A stretch of DNA of 45,870 nt from Desulfobulbus propionicus (GTDB lineage Bacteria; Desulfobacterota; Desulfobulbia; Desulfobulbales; Desulfobulbaceae), in the NCBI GenBank assembly GCA_002746685.1, contig PDQK01000037.1:1-45870 (forward strand), written 5' to 3'. Shown here piece after piece: positions 35,848 through 45,567 of the stretch; position 1 is the first letter of the stretch, and each line of letters opens with the position of its first letter. The notes beneath the pieces were generated by a model. That model searched no databases. It was not told where the DNA came from and saw only the letters and a program-made list of their open reading frames with translations. The position numbers were made by a program, and so were the translations under genes.

Positions 35848-35878
35848 GCACTGCCCACCAGGGATGAGTGGGCAGTGC
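35848..35878 (-). terminator. Hairpin terminator of clpA
   Basis: An 11-bp perfect stem GCACTGCCCAC/GTGGGCAGTGC with a 9-base loop lies 15 bases after the clpA stop. The minus-strand tail contains only a short TTTT, so termination may be incomplete. Confidence 0.7.
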
Positions 35879-35892
35879 TATATTTTTGATGT

Positions 35893-38163
35893 TTAAGAGA
35901 AGGAAAAGGTGGTCTTGCCTTTTTTACGCCCAACTTTCACACTGCCTCCTTTTTTCAACGCACCAAAAAGGATTTCGTCGGTGAGCGGATCGCCAATCTC
36001 CTTCATGATGAGTCGTCTCAGCGGACGTGCACCGTAAGTGGGCTCATAGCCTTCTTCTGCAAGCCAGCGCCTTGCACTGGTAGTCAGTGAAATACGAATG
36101 TTTTTTTCAGAGAGCTGGCTTTGGAGTTCACCAACCATCTTTTCGACGATTTTTTCCACCGTGCCCAAGGACAGGGTAGTGAAGGTAATGATGGCATCAA
36201 GGCGGTTACGAAATTCCGGGGTAAACAGGTTTTTTATTACCTTCTGGTCCTTACCCTTGGAACTGCCAATGAATCCGATGGATTGCTCGCTTATCTCCCT
36301 GGCTCCAGCATTGGTGGTCATGATCAGGATCACATTACGAAAATCCGCCCGTCGTCCAGAGTTATCGGTCAGGGTGGAGTGGTCCATCACCTGGAGCAAG
36401 ATGGCAAACACATCTGGGTGAGCTTTTTCAATCTCGTCCAGCAGCAACACCGAGTAGGGGTGTTTCCGGATGGCATCGGTGAGGAGGCCGCCCTGGTCAA
36501 ATCCCACATAGCCCGGAGGAGCTCCGATAAGTCTGGCCACCGCATGCTTTTCCATGTATTCGCTCATGTCAAAGCGTTCAAAGTTAATGGACAGGGCATG
36601 TGCCAGTTGCCTGGCCACCTCTGTTTTTCCCACCCCTGTGGGACCGGCAAACAGGAAAGAGCCTGTCGGAGAATTGGGGTTACCAAGCCCGGCTCGGGAG
36701 CGCTTGACTGCCATCTCAACCGCATCAAGGGCTTCATCCTGGCCGAAAATAACAGCCTTGAGCTTCTTGCCGAGCTGTTTCAGATCCTTGGTGTCATCCA
36801 TCACCTTACTGGAAACCGGCACCTTGGCAATTTTGGACACAATCCGCTCCACGTCTCTCATGCCGACGGTCTTGCCCGTTTTTCCCTCCAGCCTGAACGA
36901 GGCTCCGACCTCGTCCATCACGTCAATGGCTTTATCCGGCAGATACCGATCATTAATGTACCGGTTAGCCAGCTCAGCTGTGGAGATAATGGCATTCTTT
37001 GAGTACTTTATCTTATGATGCTCTTCATAGCGTGGCTGGAGCCCGCGTAAAATATCGCAGGTGTCCTCCACAGTGGGTTCTTCAATATCAATTTTCTGAA
37101 ACCTGCGTGAAAGGGCACGGTCCTTTTCAATATGATTTTTATACTCCTCATAGGTGGTGGAGCCTATACAGCGGATGGTTCCAGCCTGTAGCGAAGGCTT
37201 GAGCAGGTTGGAGGCATCCATGGAGCCGCCACTGGTGGCACCTGCTCCGATGATGGTATGCATTTCATCTATAAAAAGGATCGCATTGGCCTTCTTCTCA
37301 ATGGCTTTGACCACCTCTTTGAGTCGCTTTTCAAAGTCTCCCCGGTACTTGGTTCCAGCTACCAGATTACCCAGGTCAAGCATATAAATCTCGGTGCCTT
37401 CCAAAAGGTCTGGAACCAGCTTGTCTTTGTTGGGCTCTTCCTTGGCTCGTTCCAGGCCATCTTCATAAATCCGGAGTGCCAGCCCTTCTGCCATGGCAGT
37501 TTTACCAACGCCTGGCTCGCCAACAAGAATGGGGTTGTTCTTCTTTCTTCTACACAGCACCTGCATCATTCTGCGCAACTCACCATTTCGACCAATGAGT
37601 GGATCGATATTGCCTTCAGCTGCCCGTTTGGCATAGTTGACGGTGAAATCTTCCAACGCATTGCCACTGGCCGCCTTTTGCTGCCTCTTTCTTCCCGTAG
37701 ATGATGGTGCTTTAGGAAGGGGCTCTCTCTGCAGGTTTTGGGGAAGCCCATGGGAAATATATTCCACGACCTCAAGACGTCCCACTCCCTCGGAGCCGAG
37801 AAAAAAGACGGCATGGGAATCGGGCTCGGTGAGGATGGAGACCAGGACATCGCCAGTATCCACCTGTTTTTTGCCGCAACTTTGCACATGGCTGACCGCT
37901 CTTTGAAGCACCCGGTTGAAGGCTACAGTCTGGGCTGGCTCATTCTCTGCATTTCTGATTACCGGCATCCCTGTTTCAAAGAATCGTTCCAACCGCTCCT
38001 TGATGTTGTCATTATTACCACCGCATTTGTCGATAATATGGCGGGCAAGGTCATCATGGAGCAAGCCATAGAGCATATGTTCTATGGTCACATATTCGTG
38101 GCGCTGGTTTTTTGCTTCTTTTATGGCCTTTATCAGGGCAAGTTCTAATTGTTTACTCAGCAT
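35893..38163 (-). CDS. clpA: ATP-dependent Clp protease ATP-binding subunit ClpA
   Basis: This 756-residue AAA+ unfoldase has an N-terminal Clp repeat domain ([20 protein letters not shown]), first Walker [10 protein letters not shown], second Walker [10 protein letters not shown] with [13 protein letters not shown], and a ClpB-D2-type small C-terminal domain. It lacks the long ClpB middle coiled coil, and clpS lies just upstream, which fixes it as ClpA. It unfolds substrates, including N-degron proteins delivered by ClpS, for ClpP. clpP is not in the window. Confidence 0.97.
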   Translation of the reverse strand: MLSKQLELALIKAIKEAKNQRHEYVTIEHMLYGLLHDDLARHIIDKCGGNNDNIKERLERFFETGMPVIRNAENEPAQTVAFNRVLQRAVSHVQSCGKKQVDTGDVLVSILTEPDSHAVFFLGSEGVGRLEVVEYISHGLPQNLQREPLPKAPSSTGRKRQQKAASGNALEDFTVNYAKRAAEGNIDPLIGRNGELRRMMQVLCRRKKNNPILVGEPGVGKTAMAEGLALRIYEDGLERAKEEPNKDKLVPDLLEGTEIYMLDLGNLVAGTKYRGDFEKRLKEVVKAIEKKANAILFIDEMHTIIGAGATSGGSMDASNLLKPSLQAGTIRCIGSTTYEEYKNHIEKDRALSRRFQKIDIEEPTVEDTCDILRGLQPRYEEHHKIKYSKNAIISTAELANRYINDRYLPDKAIDVMDEVGASFRLEGKTGKTVGMRDVERIVSKIAKVPVSSKVMDDTKDLKQLGKKLKAVIFGQDEALDAVEMAVKRSRAGLGNPNSPTGSFLFAGPTGVGKTEVARQLAHALSINFERFDMSEYMEKHAVARLIGAPPGYVGFDQGGLLTDAIRKHPYSVLLLDEIEKAHPDVFAILLQVMDHSTLTDNSGRRADFRNVILIMTTNAGAREISEQSIGFIGSSKGKDQKVIKNLFTPEFRNRLDAIITFTTLSLGTVEKIVEKMVGELQSQLSEKNIRISLTTSARRWLAEEGYEPTYGARPLRRLIMKEIGDPLTDEILFGALKKGGSVKVGRKKGKTTFSFS

Positions 38164-38201
38164 GGTACATATCCTTTCAGAGGCGCAGGAGTCTGATTAC
38201 A

Positions 38202-38519
38202 TTACCTGTCTTTTTCCAGAGAACATTTCAAAGGGAATTCATTTTTTTTTGCAAGCCGGTGCACCTGGGCAATTTTTGTCTCTCCGATTTCACGGGTATA
38301 TATTCCAGCAATGCCTATTCCCTGGTGATGCACGTCCAGCATAATTTTGGTGGCTTCTTCTGTGGTTTTGTTAAAAATCGTTTCAAGGATCATCACCACA
38401 AAGTCCATGGTTGTGTAGTCATCGTTATGCAGCAACACCCGAAACAGCGGCGGCTCCTGCACTTTATCCTGATCTTCTGTCAGGATATCTCCCTGAAGAT
38501 TTGATTGTTTTTTACTCAT
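38202..38519 (-). CDS. clpS: ClpS adaptor for N-degron substrates
   Basis: This 105-residue protein has the ClpS core LFRVLLHNDDYTTMDFVVMIL and HHQGIGIAGIYTREIGETK. The NDD and TTM residues form the pocket for N-terminal bulky residues, and the flexible N-terminal tail engages ClpA. It lies 38 bases before clpA in the usual order. Confidence 0.97.
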   Translation of the reverse strand: MSKKQSNLQGDILTEDQDKVQEPPLFRVLLHNDDYTTMDFVVMILETIFNKTTEEATKIMLDVHHQGIGIAGIYTREIGETKIAQVHRLAKKNEFPLKCSLEKDR

Positions 38520-38543
38520 TGTTTACGGCTGTGGATGGGTCAT

Positions 38544-38574
38544 TTACCGGCAACTGAAACTCCTTTGCCGGTAA
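38544..38574. promoter_or_regulatory. Inverted repeat upstream of clpS
   Basis: A perfect 9-bp inverted repeat TTACCGGCA/TGCCGGTAA with a 13-base centre lies 25-55 bases before the clpS start. No T-run follows on either strand, so it is more like an operator or leader hairpin than a terminator. Confidence 0.35.
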
Positions 38575-38689
38575 TGCCAGTGTCTTTGAGATACGATTGT
38601 CAAGGTAATCCTTGAACGACCAGGATTTTTTCTATTAGTACCTGTATTGTAATCCTCTGCAAGTAATTTTCAAGGAAGCTTTGAACTGT

Positions 38690-40063
38690 CTACGATGGTG
38701 CGTTGCTTTTAGGGGCAGAAAGCATGGAGATAAAGAGGTGATGGAGGACGGTTTGTTGAGCTACAGGCGAGCCTTTAAGGCGCATCTCGGCCTGGAGCAA
38801 GAGCCGCATCCAGTTTTGGAGGTGCTCAAGGGCATAGTTTGAAGCTGTTTTGAATTGGATAAAGATGGCATAAGGATGGCCACTGCACTCTTTTTTCCAT
38901 TCTTCCAGCTCTTTCAGTGCTGGAATACATGTGCTCTGGAAAACATTGGCAGGCATGGAGGGCGAGTAACCCAACTGTGGTCTGTCCTGGAGCGCTCGAA
39001 AAAGAAGCAGCTGTCTGGTTGTGTTACGCAGGGCCCCAATAATGGCCAGCGGGTGGTAGCCATTATCCTGGAGTCGTTCAGCTAGCAGCAGTACTTTGTT
39101 GATATCTCTTGCGGTTAAGGCTGTGGTGAGCTCAAAGATTGCTTCCTGGCGGGTGCGTCCGACCACTGCAACCAGATCCTGGAGCGATATTTTTTCCCGC
39201 TCTCCAACGTACAGCATCACTTTGCGCAGCTCTGTTACTGCGGCCACAGGATGAAAGCCTACCCGTTCGATGAGTTTTTCGATAACCACAGGCTCACAGC
39301 TTTTTCCCCCTTCACTGAGCGTCTCGCGGATGAGCCTCTGGAGCACTTCTTTCTGGTTTTTCTGGGCTTTGGCAGATGCTCCGGTTTCCACGCTTAAATC
39401 AACAACGTGGTGGTTGTCTTTAAAATATTTGAACAGCTTTTTGCGCTTGTCAACCTCTTCAGCAAGCAGGATCAGAAAGTTCCTTTCAGGTATCTGCTCA
39501 GCTAAACAGGTGACGAAAAGGTCTGTGGATTGGGTGGCTGTACCACCACCTTGCCGGGTGTTTCGCAGTGCTTGCAGTGGCTCAGCAAGCCACAAGAGAT
39601 CGCCATCTGGCTTGCTGAAGCTGAAGTAATGTTGCCATTGCTTGCCTGAAAGCTGGTTCAGGTCGCTCTCCTCGTCGTTGGGGTGCAAGCCGCCAGCCTG
39701 CAGGAACGCGTGCAAGGCACGCTGCACCTGAGCTGTCTTTTTCCCTTCATGGGCCTGGACCACTTTCTTCCAGATATTCTGGGCCACGGTTTTGGAATAG
39801 AACAGGCGGGTGTCAGTCACCTTATAGACCTGACGACCGGGTAACAGGCTCATGCTTTTAAGCTTATAGACCAGGGTGTTGATATCCTCCTGCTCGCCAT
39901 CAATGGGATGCACTGTACCACCCGGCTGGAGGAGGATTTTTTCCAGTTTGCCAGCGCCCTCCTGGCACAGATACCGCTCACCAAAAAACAGCACCACTTG
40001 TGGTGGCTCCTGTTCACACTGCTCTAAAAAGGCTATAAATTGATCTCGGCTATACAGGGGCAT
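38690..40063 (-). CDS. holA: DNA polymerase III delta subunit (HolA)
   Basis: This clamp-loader subunit opens the sliding clamp. The N-terminal P-loop-like region (QVVLFFGERYLCQEGAGKLEK) and the C-terminal helical collar (RDINKVLLLAERLQDNGYHPLAIIGALRNTTRQLL) are typical. At 457 residues it is over 100 longer than E. coli HolA (343). The extra sequence lies around residues 100-190, with a Gln/Lys-rich helix and a QGGGTATQSTD loop. Confidence 0.9.
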   Translation of the reverse strand: MPLYSRDQFIAFLEQCEQEPPQVVLFFGERYLCQEGAGKLEKILLQPGGTVHPIDGEQEDINTLVYKLKSMSLLPGRQVYKVTDTRLFYSKTVAQNIWKKVVQAHEGKKTAQVQRALHAFLQAGGLHPNDEESDLNQLSGKQWQHYFSFSKPDGDLLWLAEPLQALRNTRQGGGTATQSTDLFVTCLAEQIPERNFLILLAEEVDKRKKLFKYFKDNHHVVDLSVETGASAKAQKNQKEVLQRLIRETLSEGGKSCEPVVIEKLIERVGFHPVAAVTELRKVMLYVGEREKISLQDLVAVVGRTRQEAIFELTTALTARDINKVLLLAERLQDNGYHPLAIIGALRNTTRQLLLFRALQDRPQLGYSPSMPANVFQSTCIPALKELEEWKKECSGHPYAIFIQFKTASNYALEHLQNWMRLLLQAEMRLKGSPVAQQTVLHHLFISMLSAPKSNAPS

Positions 40064-40133
40064 GAAAAGAAGCTGTGAGGTTTGTGGTTAGGTATCCTGA
40101 GGTGGAGTATTAGTATTCTGTGCAGACAGGCTG

Positions 40134-40472
40134 TCAACAACCCAAGGGGAATGTACTCCTCGCCTTGTTGAGATGCAAAGGGAAAAGTTGATTTTTCTGC
40201 AACCACGTCCCGGGAAGCACCTTTTCAGCTTGGGTTCTTTGTTCTGGCAGCATGGAAAACTCCTTGAATAGGCGAAGATCGTTGTAGTGCAACCCCTTAA
40301 GGATTTCTTTGCTCTGCTTGATTTGTTCACTGGTCAGGCAGCCGTTTCTCTGGTATAGACTGACGGTCTACTGGTGGCTGGATCGTTCCAGCTCAAGTGG
40401 TCGGGCAGCAAGGGGACTGGCAGCATGATTAACAGTGATGATGCAACTGATCAGGATTAGGCCCAGGAGCAT
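40134..40472 (-). pseudogene. Lipoprotein-like gene interrupted by an amber codon, upstream of holA
   Basis: From ATG 40472 the minus strand codes for a signal peptide with a lipobox-like LISC at positions 7-10, continuing to an in-frame TAG at 40368-40370 (codon 35, after SSHQ). The same frame then runs 77 more codons (TVSLYQRNGCLTSEQ at its start) to TGA 40134. The place just before holA is where lptE sits in many proteobacteria, but the 112-codon length and sequence do not look like LptE. It may be a recent nonsense mutant or a sequencing error. Confidence 0.45.
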
Positions 40473-40521
40473 TTTTCCGGCAATGTTACAGGTAAAATAG
40501 GTAAAGGAGATGAAAAAGTTC

Positions 40522-41451
40522 ATGGGGGCTGGTGATGGAATACCTGCTCAACCAGGCCGGATAGTACCCACTATTGCGATGCTGGTGGCTATGATCCTGT
40601 GGGGCAGCACTTTTGCAGCCATGAAGTATGCCTTTTTTGAGCTTGATCCGTTGCTGGTGGTTCTGGGACGGTTAGTGGTCGCCTCAATCTGTTTTCTTCC
40701 CTTTGTTCCCCTTTTTCTCAAGCAGCCGCTGCAAAAAAAACACCTCCTGCCTCTGCTTCTGCTGGCACTGTGTGAGCCATTCCTCTACTTTATTTTTGAA
40801 TCAACAGCCTTGGTATATACTACGTCTTCCCAGGCAGCCATGATCACCACCATGCTGCCTTTGATGGTTGCATTGGCAGCGGGATTCCTGCTTGGTGAAC
40901 ATGTTACCCGTAAAACAGTGGTTGGCTTTTTAATCGCTGCCGCAGGGGCCATGTGGCTGACGGCATCTGGTGAAAGCTCACACAATGCGCCTAACCCTGT
41001 GCTGGGAAATTTTTTAGAGTTCCTCGCCATGGTATGCGCCACTGGTTACACGATTTTAGTTAAATATTTGAGCCGGGATGTATCACCAGTCCTGTTGACC
41101 GCTGTGCAATGCTTTTTGGGCACCTTATTTTTTCTTCCCGTATTGTGGTTACCCCAGGTTCAGATTCCAGAACAGATACCGGTGACAGGGGTTCTGCTTA
41201 TTGTGTATCTGGGGGTTTTTGCCAGTATTGGCGCTTACGGGTTATATAATTATGGGGTGAGTAAGATTCCCGCTAATCAGGCCTCAGCCTTTATTAATCT
41301 GATTCCGGTGTTTGCGATTATCCTTGGTTTTGTTGTATTGGATGAACGGTTTACCCTGTACCAGTTTTTTGCCTGTGCAATGGTCTTTTTCGGGGTTATC
41401 CTTTCTCAAGATAAACGAGCCCGAACACATAAAAAGGCGCTGAATGCATGA
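40522..41451 (+). CDS. EamA/DMT-family transporter
   Basis: This protein of about 309 residues has ten membrane helices in two EamA repeats (first MILWGSTFAAMKYAFFELDP; second starting near FLEFLAMVCATGYTILV). It is a metabolite exporter or importer of the drug/metabolite superfamily; the substrate is unknown. GGAG at 40506-40509 abuts ATG 40510, so ATG 40522 with 12-base spacing is the better start, though not ideal. The end overlaps DUF2905 by ATGA. Confidence 0.93.
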   Translation: MGAGDGIPAQPGRIVPTIAMLVAMILWGSTFAAMKYAFFELDPLLVVLGRLVVASICFLPFVPLFLKQPLQKKHLLPLLLLALCEPFLYFIFESTALVYTTSSQAAMITTMLPLMVALAAGFLLGEHVTRKTVVGFLIAAAGAMWLTASGESSHNAPNPVLGNFLEFLAMVCATGYTILVKYLSRDVSPVLLTAVQCFLGTLFFLPVLWLPQVQIPEQIPVTGVLLIVYLGVFASIGAYGLYNYGVSKIPANQASAFINLIPVFAIILGFVVLDERFTLYQFFACAMVFFGVILSQDKRARTHKKALNA

Positions 41452-41648
41452 GTAAGTTTTTCATTATACTGGGAGCCGTATTCCTCTGTATTGGTATTGG
41501 CTGGCCGTGGCTGAAACATCTTCCATTGGGACGGCTTCCTGGCGATATCACGCTTGTTCGGGAGCATTTTCGGTTGTATTTTCCCATCACCACATCGGTG
41601 ATCATAAGCCTTCTGCTTAGCCTCCTGTTGTGGTTGTTTAAAAAGTAA
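41448..41648 (+). CDS. DUF2905 small membrane protein
   Basis: This 66-residue protein has two hydrophobic helices around the conserved centre LPLGRLPGDITL and then FYFP-like RLYFPITTSVIIS, the DUF2905 pattern. Its function is unknown. It overlaps the transporter before it (ATGA) and shares one base with the next start (TAATG), so the cluster is translationally coupled. Confidence 0.9.
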   Translation: MSKFFIILGAVFLCIGIGWPWLKHLPLGRLPGDITLVREHFRLYFPITTSVIISLLLSLLLWLFKK

Positions 41649-42403
41649 TGTTATCGGCCAATAAAGTAATCCATACCGAGCTTAAGGGGTACTGCCGCTC
41701 CTGTAATGCAACCCATACCCTGTCTTCAGAGGCTGCTTATCCTGCTTGTTATACGCTTATGGAGCGACTGAAAAACCACCGCCGGATTGATTTTGTACAT
41801 CCCAATGCAGCATGCAATGCACGGTGCTCAACCGATTACCTGTTTGGGGATGCGCGGGGAAAGATGTTTGGTGTCATGGTTGGCCTGGATGAGGAAGGTG
41901 ATCAGCAGGTTTGTTATGCTTTTTCTGGACAATACAATGGGTTGTGGCAGGTGCCTGGCTGGACTGATCCGATTTTCCCGGTTGCGTCCTTTGCTGAACT
42001 CACCTGTGATACGGAGAAAATAATTAAACAGCTGGGACGGGCTATTAAAGAAAGGGCAGGGCTGAAGGAACAGCAGTTGCTCAAGCGGCAAAGAAAGGCA
42101 CTCTCCCGCAGCTTGATGGGGAAAATATTTGCTCTCTACACCCTGGTGAATTTTAAGGGCGAGCAGGCAACGCTAGAGCAGGTATTTTTAGGTAATGGTA
42201 TTCCCACTGGCACTGGTGACTGTTGTGCTCCTAAACTTTTGAACCATGCGGTGCGCAACAACATTATCCCGCTAGGTATTGCGGAGTTCTACTGGGGCCG
42301 GGAAAATGCTTCCGGAAATAAACAGCACGGTCAATTTTACCCTCCATGTACGGAGAAATGTGAGCCCATTTTAGGGTTTATGTTGTGTGGGCTGAGGATA
42401 TGA
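41648..42403 (+). CDS. Separate N-terminal domain protein of fused RluA-type pseudouridine synthases
   Basis: This 251-residue protein resembles the N-terminal half of large RluA-family enzymes of gammaproteobacteria: GKMFGVMVGLDEEG, YAFSGQYNGLWQVPG, then TGTGDCCAPKLLNHA and GIAEFYWGRE, ending FYPPCTEKCEPILGFMLCGL. Cys-rich pairs at the start (CRSCN) and end (CTEKCEP) may bind metal. In those proteins the synthase domain follows directly; here it is the next gene, overlapping by ATGA in another frame. The role is presumably RNA binding; this is inference. Confidence 0.78.
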   Translation: MLSANKVIHTELKGYCRSCNATHTLSSEAAYPACYTLMERLKNHRRIDFVHPNAACNARCSTDYLFGDARGKMFGVMVGLDEEGDQQVCYAFSGQYNGLWQVPGWTDPIFPVASFAELTCDTEKIIKQLGRAIKERAGLKEQQLLKRQRKALSRSLMGKIFALYTLVNFKGEQATLEQVFLGNGIPTGTGDCCAPKLLNHAVRNNIIPLGIAEFYWGRENASGNKQHGQFYPPCTEKCEPILGFMLCGLRI

Positions 42404-43047
42404 GTACTGCTCAATATGCACTTGATATCCTCTATAGAGATCAAGCCATTGTGGTGGTGAATAAGCCTGGTGGTTTGTTGGCTGTTCCTGGTCGCGGCCC
42501 TGAAAAACAGGACTCTGTGGTTGCCCGACTCAAAGCACTGTTTCCTGATTGTCTTGAGCAACCTTCGGTACACAGGCTGGACATGGCAACCTCAGGGCTG
42601 ATGGTTTTAGCGCGTACCAAAAGCGCACACCGTGATCTCTCCATCCAGTTTGAACAACGAGCGGTGGTTAAACGATATGAGGCTCTGGTTCTGGGGCAGG
42701 TGGAAGGGGAGCAGGGGATGATTGATTTGCCCTTTCGCTTGGACCCGGATAACCGACCGTATCAAGTATACGATGAAGAGCATGGCAAACGGGGCGTAAC
42801 ACATTGGAAAGCACTCAGACGAGATGAGCACACCACCAGGCTGGAGTTTTTCCCCCACACAGGACGCACCCATCAGCTCAGGCTCCATGCCAGCCATGCA
42901 AAGGGGCTGGGGTGCCCTATCGTTGGAGACGCCCTCTATGGTACGGGCAGGGATGGTGAGCAAATGTTCCTTCATGCCACTGGACTACAGATAACCCACC
43001 CGGAGAGTAAAGAGGTCTTGTGTTTTTTTTCTCCCCCTCCTTTTTAA
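42400..43047 (+). CDS. RluA-family RNA pseudouridine synthase
   Basis: This 215-residue enzyme has the RluA core IVVVNKPGGLLAVPG, catalytic Asp in VHRLDMATSGLMV, and the closing GRTHQLRLHASHAKGLGCPIVGD region. It converts uridine to pseudouridine in rRNA or tRNA. There is no S4 domain. ATG 42400 overlaps the previous stop (ATGA). The upstream neighbour supplies the N-terminal domain that is fused to it in other bacteria. Confidence 0.94.
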   Translation: MSTAQYALDILYRDQAIVVVNKPGGLLAVPGRGPEKQDSVVARLKALFPDCLEQPSVHRLDMATSGLMVLARTKSAHRDLSIQFEQRAVVKRYEALVLGQVEGEQGMIDLPFRLDPDNRPYQVYDEEHGKRGVTHWKALRRDEHTTRLEFFPHTGRTHQLRLHASHAKGLGCPIVGDALYGTGRDGEQMFLHATGLQITHPESKEVLCFFSPPPF

Positions 43048-43051
43048 GCCC

Positions 43052-44077
43052 TTATTCGCAATGGTTCTTGATGGAGATGACTGGGGAGTATATCCTGATT
43101 GTTGTTCCTGGTTTGAGAACACTTGGGGTTGTAAGAATATCTTTATTTAACTCATAGAGTTTCATCCATTCTTTCTGGTTGCAAAAGAAGTGCTCAGCAA
43201 TGGTGCTGAGTGAATCCCCTGGCTGGATGATGTAGATTTTTTGTCGTTTTGGCTCCTCTCCAACGAGCTCTGTGACAGAAGAAAGGGGCGCGGCCTGTTT
43301 TCCTTGTGTTTCTGTCGTCGTATCACCTGTGGCCATGATGTCCGGTATTTCCGGCAGCAGTTTGTCAATCTTGATCCCATCCTCTGGTAGAATAGGTTCT
43401 TTTTCGTTAACAACTGGTGGTTGGGGTACCTCAGTTACCACTTCTGGTATATTTTCCGCTGCAGGAGGGCTTTTTTCTGCTGTGATTTCTGGCTCAGGTT
43501 CAGGGCGTGACGTATCCTGGGGCTGTGCAGCACCTTTTTGTTCAATACCCACGCTCTTGTCGCTGGTCTGAACAGCTGCTTCTGGCTCAACCAGTGGTTT
43601 TTGCTTGTGGGCGATGTTGTCGGGGGAGGAAGATAATTGACCAGCAATAAAGACTGCTGCCACAACAAGCACGGCGATAACTACCATGAAGAGCAGAGCT
43701 TTTTGTAGAGGAGAAGAAGCAGGCTGTTTTTGCTGCACCACCTGCTCTCGTCGCAAGACTCTTTTTTTTACCGCCTGGGTGACGAGTGTGGCATCTCCCA
43801 TCTTGTCCATTTTTTGTCTGAGCTGGGGCAGATCTGCAGCCACTAGTTGAGCTTTTTCAAGGAGAGCGAAACTTTCGCTCACTAATCCCTGTTGTTCAGC
43901 TTTACTGGCCCGTTCAATCAACCGTTCAGCTTCATCCTGCTTTCTTTGTATATCTGTTTTCAGCCGTTGCTTTTCTGCAGGGCTCATCCTGTCTCCATGA
44001 AGCTGAAGCAGGGTACCGGCTTCGATAATTTGGGCTGCGGCCACTTTTGCTCTAATGTGTTCAACTATGGAAGACAA
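43052..44077 (-). CDS. LysM-domain protein with one membrane helix
   Basis: Residues 1-120 are a charged, helical cytoplasmic part with coiled-coil look (RLKTDIQRKQDEAERLIERA). One helix follows at about 129-147 (LFMVVIAVLVVAAVFIAG), then a Pro/Glu-rich stalk of about 120 residues, and a single C-terminal LysM domain (YIIQPGDSLSTIAEHFF, ending LKPGTTIRIY). It would sit in the inner membrane with LysM touching peptidoglycan. Function beyond cell-wall contact is unknown. Confidence 0.88.
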   Translation of the reverse strand: MSSIVEHIRAKVAAAQIIEAGTLLQLHGDRMSPAEKQRLKTDIQRKQDEAERLIERASKAEQQGLVSESFALLEKAQLVAADLPQLRQKMDKMGDATLVTQAVKKRVLRREQVVQQKQPASSPLQKALLFMVVIAVLVVAAVFIAGQLSSSPDNIAHKQKPLVEPEAAVQTSDKSVGIEQKGAAQPQDTSRPEPEPEITAEKSPPAAENIPEVVTEVPQPPVVNEKEPILPEDGIKIDKLLPEIPDIMATGDTTTETQGKQAAPLSSVTELVGEEPKRQKIYIIQPGDSLSTIAEHFFCNQKEWMKLYELNKDILTTPSVLKPGTTIRIYSPVISIKNHCE

Positions 44078-44186
44078 GGAATGCTCTCTCGGTGGTCAGA
44101 CATTGATGCTGGAAGAATCTCAACAAACCAGCATTCTACCCCAGTGGTCATTTGAAGCAACAGGAATGTTGTTTAAGGTGCCGACA

Positions 44187-44218
44187 ATAAAAAAGGGATG
44201 CCCAAAAGGACATCCCTT
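44187..44218 (-). terminator. Rho-independent terminator of mdh
   Basis: On the minus strand the stem AAGGGATG(T)CC/GG(G)CATCCCTT, 11 bp with one U-G pair, and loop TTTT is followed by six T. It lies 27 bases after the mdh stop. Confidence 0.92.
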
Positions 44219-44244
44219 AAAAACGACGCTAAAGAAAAAACGAC

Positions 44245-45222
44245 TTACAGAAGATGCTTGATAGCTTCTCTTTCACCTATCAGTTCTTCTTCAGTTTGCT
44301 TCATGCGTTCACGGCTGAAGTCACTTACTTCAAGACCTTCGATGATCTTCCAGTCGCCGCCTTCACATTTGATTGGGAAGGAGTAGATGATGTCTTCGTC
44401 GATGCCGTAAGGGTTGCCTTTACTGGTTACACCCATGGAAACCCACTTGCCTTCGCTGCCAAGCGCCCAGCTTCTCATGTGGTCAACCGCTGCAGATGCA
44501 GCAGAAGCAGCAGAGGAAGCACCACGAGCTTTAATGATAGCTGCACCGCGTTGTTGAACAACAGGAATGAAGGTATCGACGTTCCATGCATCATCAACCA
44601 GCGACTTTGCAGCTTCACCTTTTACGGTTGCATAGCTGATATCTGGGTACTGGGTAGCAGAGTGGTTACCCCAAACAACCATTTGCTCAACGTCAGTTGA
44701 ATGTGCACCGGTTTTTTCTGCCAGTTGAGACATTGCACGGTTGTGGTCCAGACGCATCATGGCGGTGATATTGCGAGGATCGATATCTGGGGCATTTTTC
44801 TGGGTAATCAGTGCGTTGGTGTTTGCAGGGTTACCTACAACCAGTACCTTGATGTCCTTGGATGCGTTATCGTTGATTGCCTTGCCTTGAGCAGAGAAGA
44901 TCGCTGCATTAGCTTCCAGCAGGTCAGAACGTTCCATTCCTGGTCCACGAGGACGTGCACCAACGAGGATAGCGAAATCAGCGTCTTTGAATGCTACGTT
45001 TGCATCGTCAGTTGCTACAACGCCAGCTACGAGCGGAAATGCACAGTCGTTGAGTTCCATTACAACGCCGTTGAGTGCGTCCATTGCAGGTGGAATTTCC
45101 AGCAGTTGCAGGATAACAGGCTGATCTGGGCCGAGCATGCTGCCGCTGGCAATGCGGAAAATGATGGAGTAGCTGATTTGTCCCGCTGCTCCTGTGACGG
45201 TTACACGTACTGGTGCTTTCAT
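44245..45222 (-). CDS. mdh: Malate dehydrogenase (NAD-dependent)
   Basis: This 325-residue enzyme interconverts malate and oxaloacetate. It has the Rossmann motif [11 protein letters not shown], substrate arginine in [13 protein letters not shown], the MMRLDHNRA segment and catalytic His in VWGNHS. This is the cytosolic/proteobacterial long type, not the LDH-like type. AAGGAG lies 6 bases before the ATG, and its own terminator follows. Confidence 0.98.
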   Translation of the reverse strand: MKAPVRVTVTGAAGQISYSIIFRIASGSMLGPDQPVILQLLEIPPAMDALNGVVMELNDCAFPLVAGVVATDDANVAFKDADFAILVGARPRGPGMERSDLLEANAAIFSAQGKAINDNASKDIKVLVVGNPANTNALITQKNAPDIDPRNITAMMRLDHNRAMSQLAEKTGAHSTDVEQMVVWGNHSATQYPDISYATVKGEAAKSLVDDAWNVDTFIPVVQQRGAAIIKARGASSAASAASAAVDHMRSWALGSEGKWVSMGVTSKGNPYGIDEDIIYSFPIKCEGGDWKIIEGLEVSDFSRERMKQTEEELIGEREAIKHLL

Positions 45223-45260
45223 GGTTTTCTCCTTACACTAAGTTTGTCTTAAGGGTATCT

Positions 45261-45290
45261 TGAATAGTTTGATTTTTCAATCAAGGTCAA
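45261..45290 (-). promoter_or_regulatory. Proximal promoter candidate of mdh with inverted repeat
   Basis: The -35 TTGACC and -10 TATTCA are 18 bases apart. Between them lies the inverted repeat TTGATT/AATCAA (45269-45284, 4-base centre), a possible regulator site. Confidence 0.35.
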
Positions 45291-45567
45291 GGCGTGCGAA
45301 CAATTTTACCACAGGTATACAATGGTATTCCGGGGATAAAATTTTGCGCACAACGTAGAAGTTGGTAGAGAAAGCAATTCTTCGAGATGCCCTTAACAAG
45401 GTGTTGCCTATTTTTTATAGGCACCGTAACATAAATATCCTCAAAACGAGGTATTCGTAGCCTAAATAAGTCAGACAACGGTTGTTCTCATGGCAAAACA
45501 ACTTGACAGGGGCTGAATTCTCTCAAACATCCCCCTTTTGCTGTTTAACCTACCCAACCAGTCGTTA

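Noticed and set aside
40088..40330. 80-codon frame upstream of holA
   Set aside because: It is out of frame with the lipoprotein-like reading at the same place and has an unnatural, Arg/Ser-rich composition.
45269..45284. FNR-like site TTGAT/ATCAA in the mdh promoter
   Set aside because: The half-sites are 6 bases apart, not 4, so it is not a standard FNR box.
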